A DNA stretch of 64,000 nucleotides, taken from positions 29,224,402 through 29,288,401 of the forward strand of contig NC_067199.1 in the NCBI RefSeq assembly GCF_000699445.3, in the 5' to 3' direction. The position numbers and the translations under genes are program-made. The notes under the pieces were generated by a model. That model was not told the origin of the DNA. It did not search any database and saw nothing but the letters and a program-made list of their open reading frames with translations. The DNA is from Schistosoma haematobium (Eukaryota > Platyhelminthes > Trematoda > Strigeidida > Schistosomatidae). Shown piece after piece: positions 1-14,500 of the stretch; within the stretch, counting starts at the first letter, position 1, and each line of letters starts with the position of its first letter.

Positions 1-334
1 CAACATTTTACCCTGTAAAACTAACCAATGAAACAATTCACTAGGAGGGGAGTAATTTTTACTGGGTTTGACTATCCAATCAACGAATAGTTCACTAGAT
101 AGGAAATGCAGCTTTTTTTAAAACAAAAAGTGTGATGTAAAATTTTGACTTGATTAGTGCTACTGGTTAACTATGTATTTACCTAATGAAAGTGAAGTCA
201 CCTTAAGACTGGAGGAAATTAAAGCAAAACAAATAACATACAATATGTCACAGTGAACATCTGCAATAAATATTAAAGTTTTCAGTAGTAGTCTAACACT
301 GATCAGTTTATAATTTCAGTAAAATTCAACACTC

Positions 335-645
335 TCTACAACCCTATACTGAGAGTTACCATGTGCTCACTAGTGACTAGTTTCGAGAGGTAATTCTCGG
401 AGTTCTAGTGAAAAACCGTGACCAGGTATGTGAAGCAGTCACCCACCGAAAACAATGGGAGATGGTTACACAACATCGTGGATTGGTTGAAGTTAGAAAT
501 TAAAGAAGTTGGATCCTGGCTCAGCGGTCTAAAGGTTAGACGTTCTCATGTATGACAATAGATCGTTGGCTTGAGTCACATGTGAGGGGTAGTGAATGCG
601 CACTGCTGAGAATAAAACGATCGTTTAGTGTATCTAGGAATTGGA
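335..645 (+). repeat. Decayed tRNA-related hammerhead SINE (family B)
   Basis: Shares with 5640-5950 (- strand) a leader containing CTAGTGACTAGTTTC and GGTTGAAGTTA, followed by a tRNA-like GGTCTAAAGGTTA (box A-like) and the remains of the hammerhead (CACTGCTGAGAA...). Stem II and the GAAA box are degraded. Confidence 0.5.
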
Positions 646-1407
646 TGATGGTCTAACACTGATAGGATCATGGTTACAGTGAATTACTGAGATAACCATA
701 CCTACTACTTTGACACAAAATTAGAATAGAAATATTTATTCATAGTATTTGGAATCTCGTGATTACTTTAAACTGATGTAGAAATATTGGGATATATTAT
801 GCAACAATTACAGTAATAATAGCAGTAATAACAGTAGTACCAATAATAATATGGTGGATTTTCAGCTTGTTTAACAGACATTAGTTACAATGATGTTCGG
901 TGACAGTAATAACAAGAATTGTCAGTACCTGAGATTAGGTTAGTTAAAAACCAAAGCATTTTGTTACGTAATTGAAAGTATATAACATATCGATGATAAT
1001 ATTATTACAAATCATGTTCATCACTAAACTAGAAGTTGTGTGTTTGAATCTATTTGATGAAATGGCTATGCAGTGTAGGATAGTTATATATTAAGACGAA
1101 ACTTTCGTTCAGCCCACTTTGGTTTCTGGTGTTTCCTAAAATATCGATTGTCATAATAATAGTTATGAAGACGAACTAAAGACTGAATCAACTCACTTAA
1201 AAAGTTTTTTTCAAGGAAATATTTGAATAAATCATTATTACATAGAAGAAAGGCATAGAAAACCAGACAATATTAGATAAATATTTCAGTATTGTTCATT
1301 TTAGGATGGGACTACAGAACTCCGTAATTTATTAATATTTATTAGTGGAAGCAGCCTAATCTATTCATCTTGAAGAGAGCAAGAACGAAAATTGGTACAG
1401 AATAATA

Positions 1408-1655
1408 TAAATTCAGAAGGGGGTTTTATGGAGATTTTATTGATTTAATAGTTGAATTCGGGAGTCACCACCATGGAACACCTGGGAGCACTGAACAGCC
1501 GTTTCGTCCTAGTATGGGACTCCTCAGCAGTGCGCATCCACGATCCCACCGCACGGAATTCGGACGAAGAACCTATCGGTCTCGCACGCGAACGTTTAAT
1601 CTCGAGACCACTGAACTGACATCCAACGGTTTTAATGTCTAACTTCAACCAATCT
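1408..1655 (-). repeat. tRNA-related SINE with hammerhead (family B), near complete
   Basis: On the - strand: GGTTGAAGTTAGAC leader, box A-like GGTCTCGAGATTAAACG, tRNA-like body, the hammerhead at 1488-1533, a 3' region with CCATGGTGGTGACTCC, and the shared 3' end CCCCCTTCTGAAT. The 3' end motif recurs at 2497, 42791 and 61010. Confidence 0.7.
1488..1533 (-). ncRNA. Hammerhead ribozyme, intact core
   Basis: On the - strand: stem I GCACTG/CAGTGC (6 bp, perfect), core CTGAGGA (CUGANGA), stem II GTCC/GGAC with loop CATACTA, GAAA box, a tight stem III, and cleavage triplet GTT (fits NUH). All conserved positions are present. Schistosome hammerhead SINEs are established; activity of this copy is inferred. 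Confidence 0.75.
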
Positions 1656-2496
1656 ACGAAATTTTATTTCGTTAGATTCTCATCAGCTGCTTACAACCTA
1701 TTGTATTTAAAATCAACGTTATTACAGATATTGACATACTTATACATACGAGAGCGATTAAAGATATGTGTATCATGATGTAACGAAAATACCAATCGAG
1801 TTAATAAGGTCATCATAAATTTTGTTCCGAATAAATATTTTTGAGAGGGAAAGCTCCAAAACACTGAAATAGCGATTAGAACTCGCGGAGTTTGCAAACA
1901 TGAGATGATTGTGTAGTGAAATGACTGAAAACATTATTGGTAATAAAGAAGGATATGAATTGGAATCAGTCAGCTATGAATTGAAGGAAAAATGATAATG
2001 ATGTAATTAAACTTTAGAAAGAGTTGAAATAATGAGCGATGTAATATATAAAAAGGGCATAATGTTACAAGGGTAAAGAAAGATTTATTACTCCCTCTTT
2101 TTGGATACATAGATCTGGTTTCAGACGTCTTGATAAAGACAATTATGTGTATGAAATAGTCTATTTATATTGCTAATTATATACATAGATTAAGCCATTG
2201 ATTGGTTAGTATGAAGTACTACCCGCTCCAACGAATTCAAATTCTACTATTGACTGATAAGTAAATCATACACAACTCTGTACTTTTCCATAGTTTTAAA
2301 TCAGTGATTGATCCATTTTTGATGTATAACAAAATCTTCGTTTGTATTCCTGTCTTTTTGATTGTACCAAATCATATTATTCTTTGTTTGTGTCATGTCT
2401 GATCGAAGAATTCATGAATGATAATTGATAGGAATTATTGATGGACTATTATTACATATATTCTCATCGGGTAATTATTAAGTAACTAGATTATAT

Positions 2497-2587
2497 ATCA
2501 GAAGGGGTTTTGTGGATATCATGAATCAATTGAAACTAAACCACCATGGAAAACCTAAAAGCACTGGACGGCCATTTCGTCCTAGAT
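2497..2587 (-). repeat. 5'-truncated hammerhead SINE (family B)
   Basis: Contains the SINE 3' half (CCATGGTGGTTTAG..., CCCCTTCTGATAT). On the - strand it starts inside hammerhead loop II (CTAGGACGAAATGG), so only the 3' strand of the ribozyme is left. Confidence 0.65.
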
Positions 2588-2635
2588 TATGCTTATTCAT
2601 ATTCTTGTTATCTCAAGGTTTCAGTTTGCATATTG

Positions 2636-2998
2636 GCCACTGTTATATGATTTACAATCCCAATTTATTGGTTAGTCTGCTATACTCATAGCCACTTTGG
2701 GCTTGATCTTGTATAATTATTATTTTTCATTTCAGTGTGATGAGGTTTGGTCTACTTGTATATAAACCATGTATGTCTGAAATATACTTCTCATATAGTG
2801 GAGACTAATATTTGTGTTCTGGACTGAATAGGCTAGGTTAGGCGAGAAGCTACTATACAGAAGATCAATAAGGACTCGGAGTTGACTCAAGGTCGCTAGT
2901 GTTGTTTTGACGCATCATTGGTTCAGCATAGGGACAAGGTCACAAAAATTGGCGATCTTGTAGCGTGATATTTGGCGGGCCATAGGACACAACAAGTA
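2636..2998 (+). repeat. Possible solo LTR (copy 1)
   Basis: Resembles 61933-62299: both have a TATAAACC box, then GTnTGAAATA, GTTAGGCGAGAAGC / GTTGGGCTAGGCGGGAAGC and GCATCATTGG / GCGTCATTGG, and both end in ACA after AGGACACA. The promoter-like box and CA end suggest an LTR, but no internal retroelement genes are nearby. Confidence 0.4.
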
Positions 2999-3289
2999 TC
3001 TGGAATAGCATTTAACCATGACCTTCATTCAATATTTAAGCTTATTTTTATGTTTTAAAGTAGCTAGGATGCGTTTAGGTGAAAATTACTTAGTTCGTTG
3101 ACGAGATCAGTAATCGCTGCTTTGTTATCACACAATCTAACAGCTGATCAGTATATCTTAACTCAAAACGATTTTGACAAAACGGAGAATACTTTTTTGA
3201 TTTTAACCATCAAGTGCCCGAAATTCCACAAACTCCTACAAGAATGTTATAACTTACACAATGTCCACTGGTAATGAAAACAATAAACT

Positions 3290-4620
3290 AAGACTACGTG
3301 AATTGGTGATAATCTGACAAGTTTATTTTTTTTTGACGGGCTCAATAGTCAAAAGAACTCCAAGTAAACTGATCAAAGGAAGAATTGAAAAGCACCATCA
3401 AGGACAACCGAGATCTAATAAACCTGTTCCTCAAGATTCTGAGACAGGCCAAAATTGCATAAACAAGAGACATCTCTAAAATAGATTGTGTCGCTAACAG
3501 GGACTCCAACCTGAAATTCATTTAAGGAACTCGACAGGATATTAAACCATTTGATACAATCATAGGATAATTACATTAGCACTTTATGATGATGTTTAAA
3601 CAATATCAAAAAACCTACAATTGAATAATGGCACAGTCGTGATCCATTTAAAAAAGTCACGAGCGAAATCAACTCAAAGACAATCAAGTGTTGATTATTA
3701 ACATTATCGAAAACATCAAGTTTAATAGTAGAAGAATAACCAAACAAAATTCTGCTCCTGTAATAAATAAACTTTATAAATACAGGTACTTACGAAACAA
3801 AGCCAAGCAGACCAAATAATGGATTACATTAGTAACAACCCGACAGATCGCAAAAATAGTTTTGCATAGACACTTTTAGAACAGCTAAAATTAATTGCAG
3901 CGCTCTCACAACACAAAAAATTGGAGGAACCTATTTCTCGTCTACCCACAGACAAAATGGCTATCCTACTAACTTTATCAAAAGTTGTCTAGCAAGTTGA
4001 CGTATCATCTCAAAATCTTCATCAGAAGTCAAAACATGATATCATTTCAGAAAAAGAATTTCTGGAATCACAAGGATTCAGAATGTAAGCCTTTCAAAAG
4101 CCAATACAAGGCCGAAGGATACCAGGCGTAAGAGAAATGCAATACCAACTGCACTGGGCATTACAGTGGTAGCCTCTTTCATCTTCGAACTAGCAACAAA
4201 ACATATGTTATTCAAATCAGTGTATGCAAGCAACTACGGACACGAACTAGGTTGCAAAAACGTCAAAATTGTGAACTGACAATTTCTCGAATCAATAGGG
4301 TTTATCAACATAGACATTAGTTGCCAATATGTAGGATCAGCCAACCACATGGTCAGAGGTCAACCGAACACGAAAATAGACATGAGTACTAAGACAAATG
4401 AAGCCAACAAAACCTGTGAGGACCAGTTACAGACCAGATAATCAGAAAAAATTGATCTAGCCTTTGTGAAAGAACTAAGTAGGTCACTTGTATGTAAATT
4501 AAGCCTTAGCGGTGTTATTCGAAACAGGAATGAAAGCTTCGTAATTAAAGCACTCAACTCAGAGAACACTACGCATTTAGAAGAGTCACTTCTAACTATA
4601 AATCACAAGTAATCATTTCC
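3290..4620. other. Unassigned stretch, less AT-rich, possibly decayed coding repeat
   Basis: Base composition differs from the flanking AT-rich DNA. Translated fragments such as DKMAILLTLSKVV and KSKHDIISEKEFLESQGFR look protein-like, but frames are broken by stops and I recognise no domain. It may be a worn transposon. Confidence 0.25.
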
Positions 4621-4675
4621 AAGTTTTAGGTTTGTACTTTTTACATTAAGCAAAATTTATGGAGAACCCAACTCC

Positions 4676-4793
4676 GCCTTGAGCCCCTCCGGGGGCTACT
4701 GCCGGTCTCAAGCCCGGATAACGGAGGAGGGCTGGGCAGGGGGTTAGCAACCCTATCCCGTAGAAAACCAACTCTCTAAAGAACGCTAACCAT
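4676..4793 (+). repeat. Solo RTE 5' structured module
   Basis: About 120 bp matching the first part of the RTE element at 8073. It has the hairpin AGCCCC-TCCG-GGGGCT, then CCGG...CCGG, then GGAGGAGGG, then the hairpin GGGTT-AGC-AACCC, and ends CGCTAAC. It is flanked by ATGGAGAACC and ATGGAGAAACC, a likely target duplication. Confidence 0.6.
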
Positions 4794-5347
4794 GGAGAAA
4801 CCGGTATTCTGAATGCTTTTATAATTTCTTATCTATCTTCATAGTATGAAAGGTTAATGATCGATGGATATTTCAACTGTAGCAGTTCAATTCAAAACAA
4901 GTATTCAGTAAATTATGTAATGTAAACATTTATCCCCAAGGGTTATTGATATTATGGATTAAAATTTAACCAATCTCTGTCGAAATATGAGCATCTTGAG
5001 TGAATTTCACAATATTGTCATTTCAATACAGTTTATGTGTTAGATTCATGTTACTTATGTATGTATAGGTGAGCTATGTAATGTTATTACAAAATTCAAT
5101 CCAAGATGTCTGTATTATTTTATTAAACATCAAACCTATATTGCGAAACTTCTATAAGGACTGAAGATATGACAGACCATTATTTCCACTTCCCTCAATA
5201 TCATGTAGTTTTATTGTGAAGTAAGAAAAAGTTAAGTCATTTGATAAATATTATGTTGTATTTCACTAAAACAATAAACAAATAAATCGAAGCATAAAAT
5301 GCCAACTAGTAAATTGTGATAATTGTGTTAGTTAAACTTTTACGAAA

Positions 5348-5509
5348 TTACTTGTTTTCGGTTGAAATATTCCAATTTTGATCATGTAAACCATATTGTG
5401 AAGCCAAATGATCAACTAGATTTTGACTTGGTAAATTAACTAACCATAATAATAATTGTTTGCGTAGATTTAATTCTGAATCATCTGATTTACTGGATAA
5501 ATAACTGAT
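5348..5509 (-). CDS. - strand gene, terminal exon
   Basis: 53 codons plus TAA; acceptor ATGTCCAG, phase 0. Encodes [20 protein letters not shown] and [18 protein letters not shown], ending STENK. Other exons may lie between it and 11203, although direct splicing keeps the frame. Confidence 0.6.
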   Translation of the reverse strand: MSYLSSKSDDSELNLRKQLLLWLVNLPSQNLVDHLASQYGLHDQNWNISTENK

Positions 5510-8500
5510 CTGGACATATAATTAATAATAACAAAGAAGGTAAAGGATACTTATTTTTTAAAAAGTATCATATGAAATGTTATAGATTAAATAAAAGACT
5601 GATTTTAGTTAAATAACCAACGAAAGTCAAGAAAAAATCTTCAACTGTCTTAACCTAGTATGGGTTTACTCAGTAGTGTGGGCCCACGACCCTACTGAGG
5701 GTTAAGATCAGGGACTTCAGGTTTCGTGGTGATCATTTAACCTTTAGACCACCGAGCAAGAATCCAATAGTTTACATGTTTAACTTCAATTAATTTGCGA
5801 TATTGTGCGACCAACTACTAATATCAGAGATAGTTAAGAGGCCTACACTTGATTAAACTCCACTGATTAAGTTTTCTCACTAAAACTCCGGGAATTACCC
5901 ATAGAAACTAGTTACTAGTGACTATAGGGTTACTGTGATTATACGGGGTTTATGTATAAGATTTTTCAATTTGGTATCTGTATAATCCTCACAGATCGTT
6001 CTCTCTTCATATATATCAAAAACGTAATTCCGAGGGCCGAGTGGAAGGTTTACTTGCCAAATTTATTTCACTGGATTATACTCTTTAAATAACATCTTCA
6101 AACCCTAATCTTTCCGATTACTGCTTATATTTTTACTACCTCTACCATTATGGGATTTGAATCGACAATTGTATCTCTGTGCTAGTGTGGTATGGCAACT
6201 TGAACTGATGTAAGTACGTACGAAGTTCTACGTCGTTACTGACTGACTGAATAATTACCTCGGTTCGTTTAGCAAACTCTAAACAAAATGAAGTCATAAT
6301 ATCCCAATATCCCTAACCACAACATGTATTTGAGAGTGTTGAGACATAAAATATGCAAATTTGATCCTTAAAGTATCAGACAGATATTTATCAATAAGAT
6401 TTTCAGTGGTTTATGGGTTGTATTACTCAGGACTTATAGATGTTACTACATACTCAATACCCTGAGGCAAACAACGGAGGAACAACATAGGAATTAGTAA
6501 AAATGTACATCATTTCGACTTGCCACACTTTATATTGATAAACTAAGGACATCGATGAAAAAAGTGATCCAATGGTTGGAAATCAAGTGTTCGAACCTCT
6601 AAAGCACTGTTCCATTTTCGCACACATCCGAACTTTTAACCAATCTTACAGGGGAACATGACAATCTCCTAAGCCGATAGAAAAACGGAGATCTGACCTG
6701 TGTCACAGATCGACTAAGTGTTTAAACGCTAAACGAAACCATTGTGTTTGTGGCCACGTTACATCAACCGCCAACTTATGAGGGTCGATAGGACCTGGAA
6801 GCGGGATGATGAATGTGTCCAGCTTTTTTACTTTATAGTAAAACCAGCTACCGAATTCAACTAGTCCTGAAGCGAAATTTTGAATATAAGAATGAAAAAA
6901 AGATGTAGTAAGGATCCGAGAATTGTCACAAAATGTTAACAAAGCTCAAACAAAAATAAGTTCAGTGATGAACCTATTTTTTTAAGTGCATGCGATCCGT
7001 GTCGTGATGCATTCTGATATCTTATCCTTTTACCAAACAGTTTTTCCCATACTAGATCCGATTTATAGAATCAATGAGTGTTGGATTGATACTTACAAAT
7101 TTTGGAACACTGAACATTTTTCTAGCTGTAGGTACTCCCAACAAATTAGTTATGAGCTGCAAAGAGAAAATACAAAGATAAATAACAGCCTACAAACAAA
7201 AGGACACTCAAAAGAAATGATCTCTTGGTGGTAGATTTCATAAACTGATATCATCTGAAGAATTATTGAGAAATCGGAAAGCACAATAGAACTAGTTCGT
7301 GTCGATTGCATAATTCCAAGTGGTGCACTTTAACTTCTCTTAAGATTGACCCCATAATCAAGACGAAAACCTGTAGAAACAAGCCATTTCTTCATGATCC
7401 CTATCAGTCAGTCAGTAACAAAGTAGAACTTCGTACATACGTAAATCAGTTCGAGTTGCCACACCATATTAGCGCAGAGATCCAAACCCCGTAGTGGTAG
7501 AGGCGGTAAGAGTATAAGCAGTAATCGGAGAGATTAAGGTTTGAAGAGTACAATTCAGTGAAATAAATTTGGAAAGAGAAAAAAGGAGACAAGGAGGATT
7601 CAGGGGATTAGAATTTGGGGGAACACAGAAAGTGAATGCACCTGCGCCATTGCAAACGATTTTGAGCCGTGTCATTCAGGGTCCCTAACCATCGGTTGCT
7701 ATCATCTCGCGGTCCCCAACCAGGTAGTCTACACCAACCAACATGACTCAGTCCACTTGTCAGTGACTTCATGGACTTGTGCCATGTTTTGGTCTGGCCG
7801 CCCCTAGCTTTCTTCCAACCTACTCCTATACCATTGAGCATCCATGGTCCCTATAATGTTATTTAGGAACATATGTAAAGGTTTGTTGGTGAAGAAGTAA
7901 ATTACTTGATATTGATCCCATGTAAGTATCAACTAATTTTTAACTATTTAAATTTGTCCTGCCCTGTGCACAATAATATTGATAGTCCTGGAAGATTCAC
8001 CTGAAGATCCAACTAAATTCCATTTCAAACATGTTAGATGATAAAATGAATATGTACTTTCTACACACACAATGTAACTCCGCCTGTATCTATTCTAGGG
8101 CTACTGCCGGTTCCAAGGCCAGGTAAAGGAGGAGGGTTGGATATGGGGTCGGCAAGCATATCCTGTAAAAAAACTTTGCTGAAAAAACGCTAACCAGAAT
8201 AAACAATTTAAACGGATTTAAACTCTGTCCTGGAAGTTGAAGGAAGAATTATGACGCCTAAGGATGAAAGCCGGGACTCTTCTGACGTTACGAAGACAGT
8301 GCTTCTCCTAACAACCAAAGCAACAATTTTTATGGATATATGGAACGTCTGGACAATGTGGGAGACCAGGATGACCAGTCAAATAGCAAATGGAATGAGA
8401 TAAAAGTTGGCATTACTCGGAATCAGTGAAACTCATTGGCCCCACTCTGTACTCTGGCCACGAAGAAATAAATACTCCACACACTCAAGAAGTTATCCCA

Positions 8501-11500
8501 ATGCTGTCCAAAGAAGCGAGAAATGCACTTATTGGGTGAGAATCTCATGGATCCAGGATAATCAAAGCATCCTTCAAAACAAAGGACGAAATCACAATGA
8601 ATGTTATCAAATGTTATGCACCCATCAATCACAGAAACGACGACGATAAAGATAAGTTTTACGAGAGGCTGCAATCAATCATAGCGAAGTGCTTGGGAAA
8701 CGACCTGACAATCCTGATGGGAAACCTAAACGCCAAAGTCAGAATGGACAATACCGAGTATGAAGATATCACGGAACGACATGGACTGGGAGAAAGAAAC
8801 GAGAATGGGAAGGGATTTTCAAATATATGTGCAATCAACAAATTGATTATAGGCGGGACAATATTTCCACACAAACGCATACACAAAGCTACATGGGTCT
8901 CATCGGACCACACTATGAAGAACCGGATAAATCATATTTGCATCAGTAAAAAATTCACAAGGTCAATGGAAGACGTGAGAATCAGGAAAGGAGCTGAAAT
9001 AGCTTCAGATCACCACCAACTGGTGGTTGCCAAGATGAAACTGAAACTAAAAAGATACTGGACAAACAGCATTACAAAGGTTCAACACAGTCTTCCTTCG
9101 AGATACTGACAACTCAAGGTGACTCTCAACAACAGGTTCCAGGTCTTACAGGATCTACTGAAAGAAGAAATTACTATGGAGGACAACTGGAAACGGATCA
9201 GAGAAGCACTAGCTTTAACGTGTCACGAGGTTTGGGCTGCAACTAGCTTAATCGTCAAGAATGGATCTCTATCGAAACCCTCGACAAGATTTAAGAAAGG
9301 AGGAACAAGAAGACAGCAATTAAAAACAACAGAGAAAATCAAGGTACAAACTGAACACACTGAAGCAAACAAGTGAAGAGGAGCAATAGAGCTGACAAGC
9401 AGAAATACGTGGAAGACCTAGCAACAACAGTGGAAAAAGCTGTAAGAGAAGGAAACATGGCGCAACTGTATGATACGACGAAAATACTAACAGGGAAATA
9501 TAGTAAACCAGCGAGACCGGTCAAGGACAAAGAGGGCAGAACAATCACTGAAATGCAACAGCAGAGAGAGATAGGTAGAATACTTCGAGGAACTCTTGAA
9601 TAGGCCAGCCTCACTGAATCCACCGGATATCCAAGCAACACCTACAGACCTTCCTGTAGATGCCACTCCACTAACAATCGAAGAGATCACGATGGCCATC
9701 AAATAAACCAAGAGTGGGTAGGGAGCAGGACCAGACAACACACCAACCTGATGCAAATTCTATTCTGGGAGGAGGGACAGGTGCTGACGGATTGGAAAGA
9801 AGGACATCTCATCAAGAAACCAAAGAAAGGAGATCTGAGCAAATACGAGAACTGCAAAGGCATCACACTACTGTTAATACCAGGAAAAGTTTCCAGCAGT
9901 GTTGCTGAACCGGATGAGACTCAGTAGACAACGAACTTCAAGATCAATAGGCTGGATTTCGTAAAGATCGGTCGTGCACAGACCGAATTGCGACGCTACG
10001 GATCATCGTTGAACAGTCAGTTGAGTGGAACTCACAACTATACATCAACTTCATTGACTATGAGGCGTTTGATAGTGTAAATAGAACATTATGGAAACTT
10101 CTTCGACACTATGGAGTACCTAGGAAAATAGTCATCAAAGTGGTGCATGGAGGACAGCTGACAAACGCATTACAAGTAAGGACCAGAGTTAGACAAAGTT
10201 GCTTAATCTCTCTCTTTCCTTTTCTTCTGGTGGTCGATTGGATTATGAAGACCTCCAAATCTGACGGGAAGCATGGAATAAAATGGACAGGTTGGATGCA
10301 ACTGGACGATTTGGACTTCGCAGATCACCTGGCTCTTTTATCACATACACACCAACAAATCCAGATGAAGACGACCACTGTAGCAGCAGCCTCTGTATCA
10401 GTAGGCCTCCACATACACAGAGGAAAAAATAAGCTCCTCAAATTTAACACAGAGAACACCAACCCGATCACACTTGATGGAGAAGCTCTGAAAGATGTGG
10501 AACCTTTCACGTATCTGGGTAGCAACATTGGTAAACAAGGAGGATTTGATGTAGATGTAAAGGCAAGGATTAGCAAAGTAAAAACAACATTCCTACAACT
10601 GAAGAACATATGCAACTCAAAACAAATTCCAGTCAACATCAAAGTCATAACATTCAATACAAACGTCAAGACAGTTAGTTCTATTGTATGGAGCTGAAAA
10701 TTGGAGAACTACTACAGCCATCATCGAAGAGTACAGGTATTTCTACACAATTGTCTACACAACATACTGAATGTTCGTTGTCCGGATACCATCAGTAACA
10801 ACCTACTATGGAAGAGAATAAACCAACTTTCATTTGAAGAGGAAATTAGGAAAAGGTGTTGGAAGTGGATAGGATATACATTGAGGAAATCACCAGAATG
10901 CATCACGAAGCAAGCGCTAACTTGGAATCCTGATAGGGAATGAAAAAGAAGGAGGCCAAAGAACGCACTGCGCCCAGAAGTGGAAGCAGACATAAAAATG
11001 ATGAATAGCAACTGGAAAAGACTATCCAGGACAGAATTGGATGGAGAACGCTGGCGAGCGGCCTATGCTCCTCCATGAGGGCTAACAGGCGTAAGTAAGT
11101 AAATAAGAACACACACTGTTACACACACGTCTTTTACAATAAATAGTTGAAATAAAGTATACACACATCCAATATACCAAATCATTTTTCTGTAAAATGT
11201 ACCTGAAGTATTAGATTACTAAATTTTTTCGACTTTTGTAGTTGTAGAAGGAGTTGCTGAGACGAGTCCGCATATTCAAGAATAGCAATCCTTCCCCTCA
11301 AAGATTCTGAAATTCTAAACGAAATTATAAGACTTGCAGGATAATTCTCTACCGTGTAAAATTTATAAGAAAGCAATTGAATAAAATTATGGATTGTATA
11401 TAAACCTGTTGTGAAAATCATGATAAATGGCTTAGTTTATTTATATTATTTTCACAAACATAAATTGTACGACATTGAAATGGAAATTATATGATTTAAT

Positions 11501-14500
11501 CAGGTTGCGAATGTATTGGTCACACTCTCACCCTTTAGTAAACATTAATTAAATATCCTATAAAAAGTAAGAATGGAGTTGTGTCTAGAAGAATATTTTC
11601 GAAAACAGTGTCTACATAAAACTAACTATTCACAATCAGTTGTTGGGTATTCAAACTTAGTAAAATTAGACGTTACGACGAGTCTTCCGAGTAATTTTAA
11701 TATTAAAACACCTGTTGAAAGTAGCAAACAATACAGTCACAGTTCTGAATAACTCACTTTAAGTTACTTTTTAAACATTGATGTAACAACACCATTTACA
11801 CCGACTGGATTTAAGTGAGGTTAAGTAGTCAGATAATACACCAGAGAACTTAACAATAGCTCTCGTATAAAAATCCCAGTGAGAAAGTCACTTTCGTTGA
11901 AAATAGGACTATAAGTCTTGTTGTTATCAAAATGAAGATTCGAAATATAATGAGACAGTTATTGAAATGTTCTGTTTAGTTATATGTATGTGATACTTGG
12001 ACAAACAAATTCATGTTAACAAATTGTCGTTTTAATATTTTAAGATATACCTAATACCTTTCTCATACACCCATTTTTGATGAGGAAGGTAGTCTCAGAG
12101 GAGACGAAGTGAATTTGACAGCACCATTCTAAAAAAAACTAGTAAAATCAAGGAATATACAACACTAGTTTCCAGACAAAATTACTGGTACAAACAAAAT
12201 AGCAAGTAAATATTTACAAAAATTACCTGATCAATAGATTTAAACAGTAAGGTTTCAAGACTTCTTCAGCTTTAAACAACAGATTGAGCGTAGCATCACA
12301 ACCTTGCAACCTTAATATATTGCGCAATCCTTTCTCCTCCTGACTTGATAATTTAGAAGTTTAGTTTTAATAACACTAACGCTATCAATAGTAGTATTTT
12401 CAATGCTTCAAGTTTATATTCATGTGTGAGTGATAAAGTCAAACAAGTGATGATTTTTTCGATAATAACTAATGGATAAGTTTCATCGGATGCTTTCAGT
12501 AGATACAATAAATGAAATGCTTCCAAAAGCTTGATAGAATTGTTTTAAAGGGAAGCAAAGAGGTAGAAAAAATATGTAGAGGTAATATCACTGACAGAAT
12601 ATACACAATAAGTCGAAAATAAAATAAACTAATGCTTACATTCTTACGCACGGGATATGTTGAGGACTTTTCGACGAGAAGCAAACCAAGTTCATCTAGA
12701 AAAAACAGAGAAGTATGGTCGATCTCAATTTACGTATTGTCATTTTTCCATTAATTCCCCATGATTTTGCTATACTCGTAATTTTTTTAATATTTGTAGT
12801 TCTGTTTTTTTCAGTGAAGTTATTCTCGCTATCATCTATCGATACTGCCATCATTCTGAAGTGTTCAGAAGATAGATGAAAAGAAATTACAAATATACTA
12901 AGCTAGAAGACAAAAATATAGAAATGGCAAATTTACTCCTAATTGAACAAATGAGACAATTTTGTAGTGTAGTTTTAATGTAATAACATAACACTTTGTT
13001 GTGTCATTTTTTGTCATAAGGTGTATTTCGCAGTTAAGTTGTCGAAACAGTTCTCATTTATGAAGTTTACGCCAGAATTCCAAGGAATCATTTTGTTATA
13101 TAACAGAAAAAACGATTAGGATTGAAAAGTTCCTTAATAATAAACTGAAGCAGTAAGCATCTTTACTAAAACCTTTTACCAAAAAATTATGAAAAGATAT
13201 CAGGTAACTTGATGTGCATCTAAATGACACGAAAATAAACTGGCTGGAGAAAACCCGTTACTAGAACTTCGAAAACCCGAATTATATTTAAGACAGAATA
13301 TTCCTTCATTTTTGATTTAAAATGAATTACTGGGAGATTCATGTTTTATAAGTGAATTTATTTATTAGGGTCATGGAAAACATCTTCCAAGAGCTCTATG
13401 ACTAACATGATAGAAGTACCCGAAGCTTCAGGTAAGGAAATCAATACTGCGTTGACTGAACTCTAGTTTATCAATATTTCTGAACGCATACTCATTTTAA
13501 ATAAATTTGGGACACCTAAATAGCAAGTTCGTTTGGGTGAATAATATACTTTGCATGTTTTTTAAGGGGACCAGTACTAAGTGGGGTATTATAAGGCTCC
13601 ATTCTGGGTCATTTACTTTCTATACTTAGTATGAACGAACTCCCCAATAATATTTTGAGTTCATGACGACGAAGCTGGGTGAGAAGTAAAAGGAGATCTC
13701 GATCCATGTGTACTCCAACTCAAATAAAACGTTCTGATTAACTTGTATAAATTGTGGTTAACGCCTGTCAACGTGGTCAAGTAAGTCTAAGTGCATATTG
13801 GATACGCAAAGGTAAATAACTGCAGCATCAGGGAAGCATATGTGTTTGTAGTCCTGTCTCTCAATGACCGTGGGAGAATAGTAAGTCACAACCTTAAGAT
13901 CGTAGCTCACTACCGCCTGGTTGTAGTTAGGAGGGTCAGGATCGCATGAGGATAAAGATGAACAATTGTCAATTTGATAAATATTTTCTACGGTATATAC
14001 AATCACCGTGGAATCCAAACTTGAAAGTGCGTCCAGACCGCAAACCCTTGCTTTAAAGATCACCCAAACATCTTGAAAAAGTACAAAAGCCAACTACTTG
14101 TGCGATTTCAGTGCTCCCCGTTCACAAAAGGGTTTGAGAAATTATACCATTTTGCGTTTTCTTACTGCAGATCAAGAATTGATTCAATTTTATTGCACAT
14201 AATACTAAAAAGTGATTTGCAATTGGTATATCTTATTGTTTTTCACTAGATTAGGAAAACTCAAAGGACACTAAGAGTGAGTTCAAAACAATACACCCTT
14301 GACATACAGGTTTTCCCCCAAGTAGTCAACTCTAGGGACCTACTACTTCACGTAAGGGTGTTTACAGCTTCAATCTACTAGTTTAAGAGAAAACTAGATA
14401 CTCAGAAGAGCTTGCTAGAAAAGGATTAACATAGGCCATCAGACATTTTTTCGCAATATTCAAATCTAAGTTTGTGGTCAGAAATTCTCTGAGAGTTCAA

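Noticed and set aside
13005..13095. Possible - strand exon ([17 protein letters not shown])
   Set aside because: No donor site follows and no suitable acceptor precedes it.
13758..14093. 111-codon - strand frame
   Set aside because: Antisense shadow of a decayed CR1-like RT fragment on the + strand.
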